A stretch of DNA of 64,000 nucleotides, taken from contig OZ017750.1 of assembly GCA_963969365.1 (NCBI GenBank), positions 2,666,001 to 2,730,000 of the forward strand, in the 5' to 3' direction. This document shows, one piece after another, positions 59,052-64,000 of this stretch. The notes below the pieces were generated by a model. It made no database searches. It was not told where the DNA came from and was given only the letters and a program-made list of their open reading frames with translations. Position numbers and translations under genes: made by a program. This stretch comes from Asterochloris sp. CNOR1 (taxonomy: Eukaryota > Chlorophyta > Trebouxiophyceae > Trebouxiales > Trebouxiaceae). Every line of letters begins with the position of its first letter. The first letter of the stretch is position 1.

Positions 59052-62000
59052 TCAGCAGTGCTGAGTGCGCTGCCGTTTGAGAGCAGGCCGTGCAGAGCCT
59101 GGGCTGTCAGCCTCTGCTGACTGCTCCAGCTGGGAGCTGACATTGGGGGCTTGCAGATGCCCTCTGTGGGGCACCTGCCTGACACCAGCAGCTGCATGCG
59201 CAGCAGCTGCGGCGGCTGCTGACCCCTCATCTTTCGGGTGCTCCTGCAGAAGATGTTGTACAGTCTTCTTACAGGAGATGGACGGCACCACAGCAGTGTG
59301 TGTGTCCTGAGTCTGCTGGGGATGGGAACCCTTGGGCGCCTGGCCACTGCCAGTTCCTGGTCCTGCCTCGCCCTGCAAAGGCAGAGCCGCACTTGCACAG
59401 AGGCGCGCTACAGATAGCAACCGTTTGTACCTGGCGCTACATGCATTTCTGGCCAGGCCCCAGCAAGTGCACAGCATGGGTCGTCAGCGGCTGGCTCCTC
59501 TGCAGTACATCTGCCTTCATATGCAGACTCAAGCCCACCCAGATGACCTTAAGAGGTGACCCTAGGACGAGCCACTACACAACAGCAGCAAGCCTCAACA
59601 AAAGAGCCTCCACAGAGGTGTCTGCAGCCTCCCTCTGCTGTGCTTGAGCACATTTACGGGCAGGCAGTAAGCATTGCGACTTCAGCTTGCGGCCCTGATG
59701 TGCTCACCTGCTGCTGCGTCGCATCTGCAGCGTGCAGCACAGGTGCCTGGGCGGCTGGCACCTGGGCTTCCGTTTGTGGGGTGTTGACTGCAGCATGGCC
59801 CATTGCCAGCCGCAAGCCACTCTGGGCCCCTGCCGCCCCACCATCCAAGCCCCCTGCACAAGGAAGTACAGACTTGACAACTTTCAAAGCATCTGTCCGG
59901 GGTGCTGCCTGCCCCTCAGCCTGCCCAAATGCAAGCATCAGCACTGCAAGCAGGGGACAGCCAGGGGTGCTGCTGGCCAGCCAAACCCAGTCCATCAGAG
60001 CTGTGGCTGTACAATGCAGGTCACACAGGCCTGACAGCCGTTGCAGCTGCCACACCTCTCCGGTGACCAGTCGAGACCAGCTCTTGATTGGTGTGCGCAG
60101 CGGAGCGCCCGCTGTGGGGCGCATTGGACACAACCTCCTCATCTGACTCGTCCACAGCGGGACGAAGGGGAGTGCAGTCCTCCTGGGGTTGCAGGGTGGC
60201 ATGAGAGCGCAGGCCCTCAAGACAGTCAGGCTCCTGCCCCGCGCTGCGTCGCCTAGAGACACACAGCCAGGCCATGTTGTTGCTGGCCCGGCAAGTGTAA
60301 GGGACATTTCATAGACAAGGATGGTGCCTGCACGCCAGCCTTCACCACCCTGGGGCGTGCTCAGCCCGGCTGTGGGCTATCCTGAACCAAGGAAGGCAGT
60401 CCAACGCCCCGCTGTACATTACAGCACACCAACCACTGTTGGGACTGCATGAATCGAGTGCCAAGCCGTGGCAAGCGGCGCTGAGCGTTCAAGCAACAAA
60501 CATCATGTCGCAGGCAGGCAGTATGCAAGCCTTGTCAGTTGTCATTGCAGCGCCGAGACTGCATGTCTGGGTACGCATGCCAGACTGCAACAGGTGATGC
60601 CACACGATGCTGCTGCTGTAAGCAGGGACTCAGCAGCTCACCGCAGTTGGGACCCCGTGGCGGCTGCTCCGCTGCTGGGTGTGGGAGCATTGTTGCTGAG
60701 GCCTGCATAGCTGGCTGGGCGGTAAGGCACTTTGGGGGCGGCGTGACCCCAGGCCAGACTCTGCTCAATCACGCTGCAGGCATGCACCACCTGCATGGCA
60801 GCACGGCAGGCAATATAACGCTTGATGCCCTGAGAAGACCTTTGCAGGGTTTCTTGTCTGCAGTAGACAGATTGTCCCCAATCTGAATGGGCTGGGCCCC
60901 GCAAGTGAGGGTACATCTCAATTGAACCCTGCTTGCCTTCTGCGGAGAGACAACAAAGTGCAGAACAAGCGTCCAGCAACCAGGCTTGGCCTGTGCAAGA
61001 AGACAGCACAGCAACGTTGAGAAGAGTCCCCCAGAAAAGCAGCTGCATCCCCCAACAGAATTGCAACAACACTGTCTGACGCCCCACATGATTCTCGCTG
61101 TTCTCCAGAGAGATGATGGGGTTGGGGTAGTTGCCATCCAGCTCCACTCCTGCATCTGCCAGAATGCTCTCTGGCGCCTCCCAGGGCCTGTAACCACAGA
61201 GGGGGTGTGTGAAGCCTGGTCTGCCTGAGGCTGGCTGAGGCCGACCACCAGCCTGGCGAAGCAGCGCGCCAGATTCATGCAGCAGGCAGGTGCGTAGGCT
61301 GACCTGTGTATCCACTTGACGGGCAACCGGGCCAGCGCAGGCAACCACCGCCGAACATAGTTGCCATCTGGGTCAAAGCGCTGGGCCTCTGTTTTGTGGT
61401 TGAGCATGTAACTAAAGGGGTGGGCATCTGCAGAAGGGCGCATCAGCAAGAGACTGAGTGCATGTTGGAAGTTCCAAGCAGATGCCGAGAGCCAGAGGTC
61501 AAGATGGATCTGCATACCACCTGTATTGCCATGTGCAGCTGGGCAATCACCCGTGCCAGCCCATGCAACACAGCTCAATGCGGGGTGCAGGGAAGCTGCA
61601 GCCAAGCATATGCGGCTTTCACAATTCTTTCTTGTTTCTGGCAGGACCTCACCAAGCTGATGGAAGGACAGATTGCACACCCTCCTGACCATGCACGCCA
61701 GCCCCCCCATGCTGACCCCAGCCCTCTCACCTGCCAGGCACCCTGAGCAGTACTGCCACCCCAGGGCAGCGCACTCCAGGTCTGCGTCCAGCAGGGCATC
61801 CCAGTAGTGCTTCAGCCCCCACTGCCAGGGCAGTAGCAGGTTCTTCACCAGGAAGCTGGCACACACCACACGGATGCGGTTGTGCAGCCACCCCGTGCTC
61901 CACAGCTGGTGCATGCCCGCGTCCACCAGTGGGTACCCTGCAGAAAGGCAGGCAGCCAGGTTGAGCCACTGGAGCATTTACGGTGCGCCACTGTAGGGAG

Positions 62001-63800
62001 GCGCTTGCAAAACCACTGCAGTCATGGCCTGGCCACAGTGTGCATCAGTGCAGCAGGGTCAGAGAGATGGGCATGACAATGCTGAGGTGCACTGCTGCAA
62101 GTGCAAGCTCTGCAAGAGAAGCATGTTCAAGACCCGCAGGCATCCAGTGTGCACCTGACCCCTGCTGCTGCAAGGAGGGACTTGGCAGCAGAGTCTGGCA
62201 GTGCCACCCCTTGCGAGCTAAGCGCAGGAAGAAGCCAGTCCACAGCAGACGGCTGAGGAGAGTTTCAAGCGCAGTTAGCCAGGCCCCATGGACCAAGGTG
62301 CAACATCTGGTTTTGTGGTGACACGATATTGACACAGCCCTCCCCAGGCACAAGCAATGGGCAGTCAGCCGGGCACTCAGAGGACAAGCCTCAGGCCCAC
62401 CTGTGCGCCCCTGGCGCCACGCCTTGAACTTGCGCTGGTCAAACTTCCAGGGGCAGGCACGCAGATGCTCCAGCAGGGAGCGCTCGTGCGTGAAGGGGAA
62501 ATGGAAGGAGAGGTAGCGGGCGTACTCCCGGTAACCCATCTGCACAGACCAGGAAGCTTGATTGAGGGCTAACATGCTTGCACCACATGCAGACAAACAG
62601 GCTTGTTCTGGGTGCCCCACCTGCACAGAGCAGAGAGCAAGTTGAGCAACGACATGTTGCATACCCTGAGGTGACCATTCCTCTGAGCAGGCAAGCCCAG
62701 ACAACCTGCAGATCCTGACCCTCTGGCCTTACCCGATTTGGGATCGCCACTCCAGAGGATGGAGAACAGCATTGAAAGGGGCCCAAGGCGCCCGAGCCTA
62801 TGCAGGCCTTGTGCACCTATAGCCTGCCCTGAGGGTACCAGGCTGAGTTGACATGCCAAGGCAGCCGCTTATTTCAGCGTCACCCCTTGCAGAGGTCTGC
62901 TGCCCTCGCAGCATGAGGCCAGGCATGCCAGGGTTCCTGCCCAACAACCTCTCAGGTACCCCAAAGTGCCACAGGCAGAGGTGAGGGGCTGCAAGAAGAC
63001 GCCCCATCTGTGCATCAAAGCCAGGTCAGGGGTGTCAAGCAAATTCATGTGCGACCAAGCAGGCAGCGCACCTGCTGCAGGAAGTCACGGCAGCTGGTAC
63101 TGCGGTTGCCCTTTTCAAGAAAGTCCAGCTCCCGCTGCTTGACCACATAGAAGACGTGGCGGATGCTGATTTCCCCTGCAGCAGGGAACTGCGCATTCTG
63201 CAGCTAGCCTTTACCATGTGACCACTCTGCGGCAACAATGAACTAGCCCTTGAGGTAACAGGGGCTGGGAGTTGCGCAGCAGCCTCACAGCTGAACTCTC
63301 CAAGTGGCATGAGTTGATTTCCCTGCTGCAAGGGTGGGCAACTTAGAGCTGGCGCGCAACAGCGCACGGAACCTGGCCGCCTGGATTATATGTGTTGCAG
63401 TTGCCGGATTGTAAAGCTCGTCACCCTGTGGCCCCTGACCGCTGCAGCAGCAGCAGAGCGTGGCGAGACCGGCAAGCAAGAGGAGTGCTACACCTGGCAT
63501 GCCCATGGTGAGCGCTGCTGTTGCAGCAGAGGCAGCTTGCTGGCCCCTGCCCCCACATATGCGCAGCTGCCACAGCAAAAGCAGCAAACCTTAGCACACA
63601 GGCCAGCCTGCCCCAGTGTCCTGACTGGGACCCACAGGCAAAACAAGGCTGTTGGGCCTGGCCTCACCATAGTGGATGTGTGGGGACAGGCGGGAGGTGC
63701 TGGTCCTGTCGGTCTTCACTCTGTCATGCCCAAAAGCCTCCAGACGCTCCAGCACAAATCTTTGCAGAATCTGATGTGCGCCCTGGCCACCAGGCGACCA
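59052..63800 (-). CDS. CRY: plant-type cryptochrome (N-terminus beyond right edge)
   Basis: Blue-light receptor flavoprotein. Visible phase-consistent exons: 63800-63668, 63175-63072, 62539-62401, 61937-61731, 61427-61304, 61187-61088, 60790-60642, 60252-60056, 59853-59708, 59372-59052. WSPGGQGAH, SRLSPHIHYGEISIRHVFY, YREYARYLSFHFPFTHERSL, FKAWRQGRTGYPLVDAGM, LPWQWGLKHYWDALLDADLE, GWQYCSG, FDPDGNYVRRWLPALARLP and WEAPESILADAGVELDGNYP follow plant CRY1/2 and algal pCRY closely, rather than CPD photolyase. The N-terminal alpha/beta domain and the FAD domain start are outside the window. A C-terminal extension of about 265 residues follows. It has an acidic patch (VDESDEEVV), an Ala/Gln-rich stretch and a basic KRQR near the end, a possible nuclear signal. 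Confidence 0.93.
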
Positions 63801-64000
63801 CTGCAGCAGGCACAAGCAGAAAAGGTGTCAGTAAGGCAGCTGCTGCAGTGGGCACCAGCAGTCAATCTTGCATCAGGTGGCAGCGTTGCTCCTGCCTGCG
63901 GCTGCACTAGAATCACAGGCTGCATAAACAGGCTACATTAAGACTGGGCAGAGGCAGCTTGGACCCTGTCCTGCCCCATCAGGGCAGAACAGCCTGCCGC

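Noticed and set aside
60769-61977. 402-codon minus-strand frame across the cryptochrome gene
   Set aside because: It runs through introns. The spliced exons match plant cryptochromes far better than the unspliced frame.

Overview
This window looks like nuclear DNA of a green alga, probably a Chlorella/Coccomyxa-type trebouxiophyte. Every sizeable gene but one is cut into many short exons, and nearly all introns end in TGCAG. The gene set is green-lineage: a plastid A-type GAPDH with NADP-type residues, a plant-type cryptochrome, a plastid-type rhomboid, and plastid or mitochondrial targeting peptides. I saw no rRNA, tRNA, CRISPR array, insertion sequence or virus-like element. All exon models were read by hand and kept only where splice sites and codon phase agree across each join.

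Layout, left to right: EB1-type CH-domain protein that appears to run into MORN repeats off the left edge (-, 7374 to edge); NOL9/GRC3 polynucleotide kinase (+, 7687-10707); plastid PH-like membrane protein (+, 10764-11897); MFS transporter (-, 12144-15076); J-domain membrane protein (+, 15220-17737); small conserved protein (-, 19032-19473); mitochondrial glutamate dehydrogenase (+, 19563-24489); a poorly resolved stretch with two candidate genes (24.5-26.5 kb); DUF1990 protein (+, to 27704); rhomboid protease (-, 27855-29952); gapA (+, 30482-34096); cohesin SMC1 in 27 exons over 16 kb (-, 34378-50559); an unnamed plastid-type membrane protein (+, 50817-53932); FAD oxidoreductase (-, 54710-57612); intronless CPBP/CAAX protease (+, 57934-58818); plant cryptochrome (-, 59052 to right edge).

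The genes are not a pathway or operon. They are unrelated housekeeping genes packed mostly as divergent pairs on short shared promoters (89 to 529 bp) and convergent pairs. One same-strand pair, NOL9 and the PH-like protein, is only 56 bp apart.

The most unusual signal is in the introns. At many exons, the intron end plus the first bases of the exon (or the exon end plus donor) has been copied in tandem, leaving decayed pseudo-acceptors and exon fragments next to the real exon. The clearest case is an array of about six units of about 112 bp upstream of SMC1 exon 17. Others lie at DUF1990, GDH and at least six more SMC1 exons. GC-AG introns are also frequent: 7 of roughly 115 modelled.
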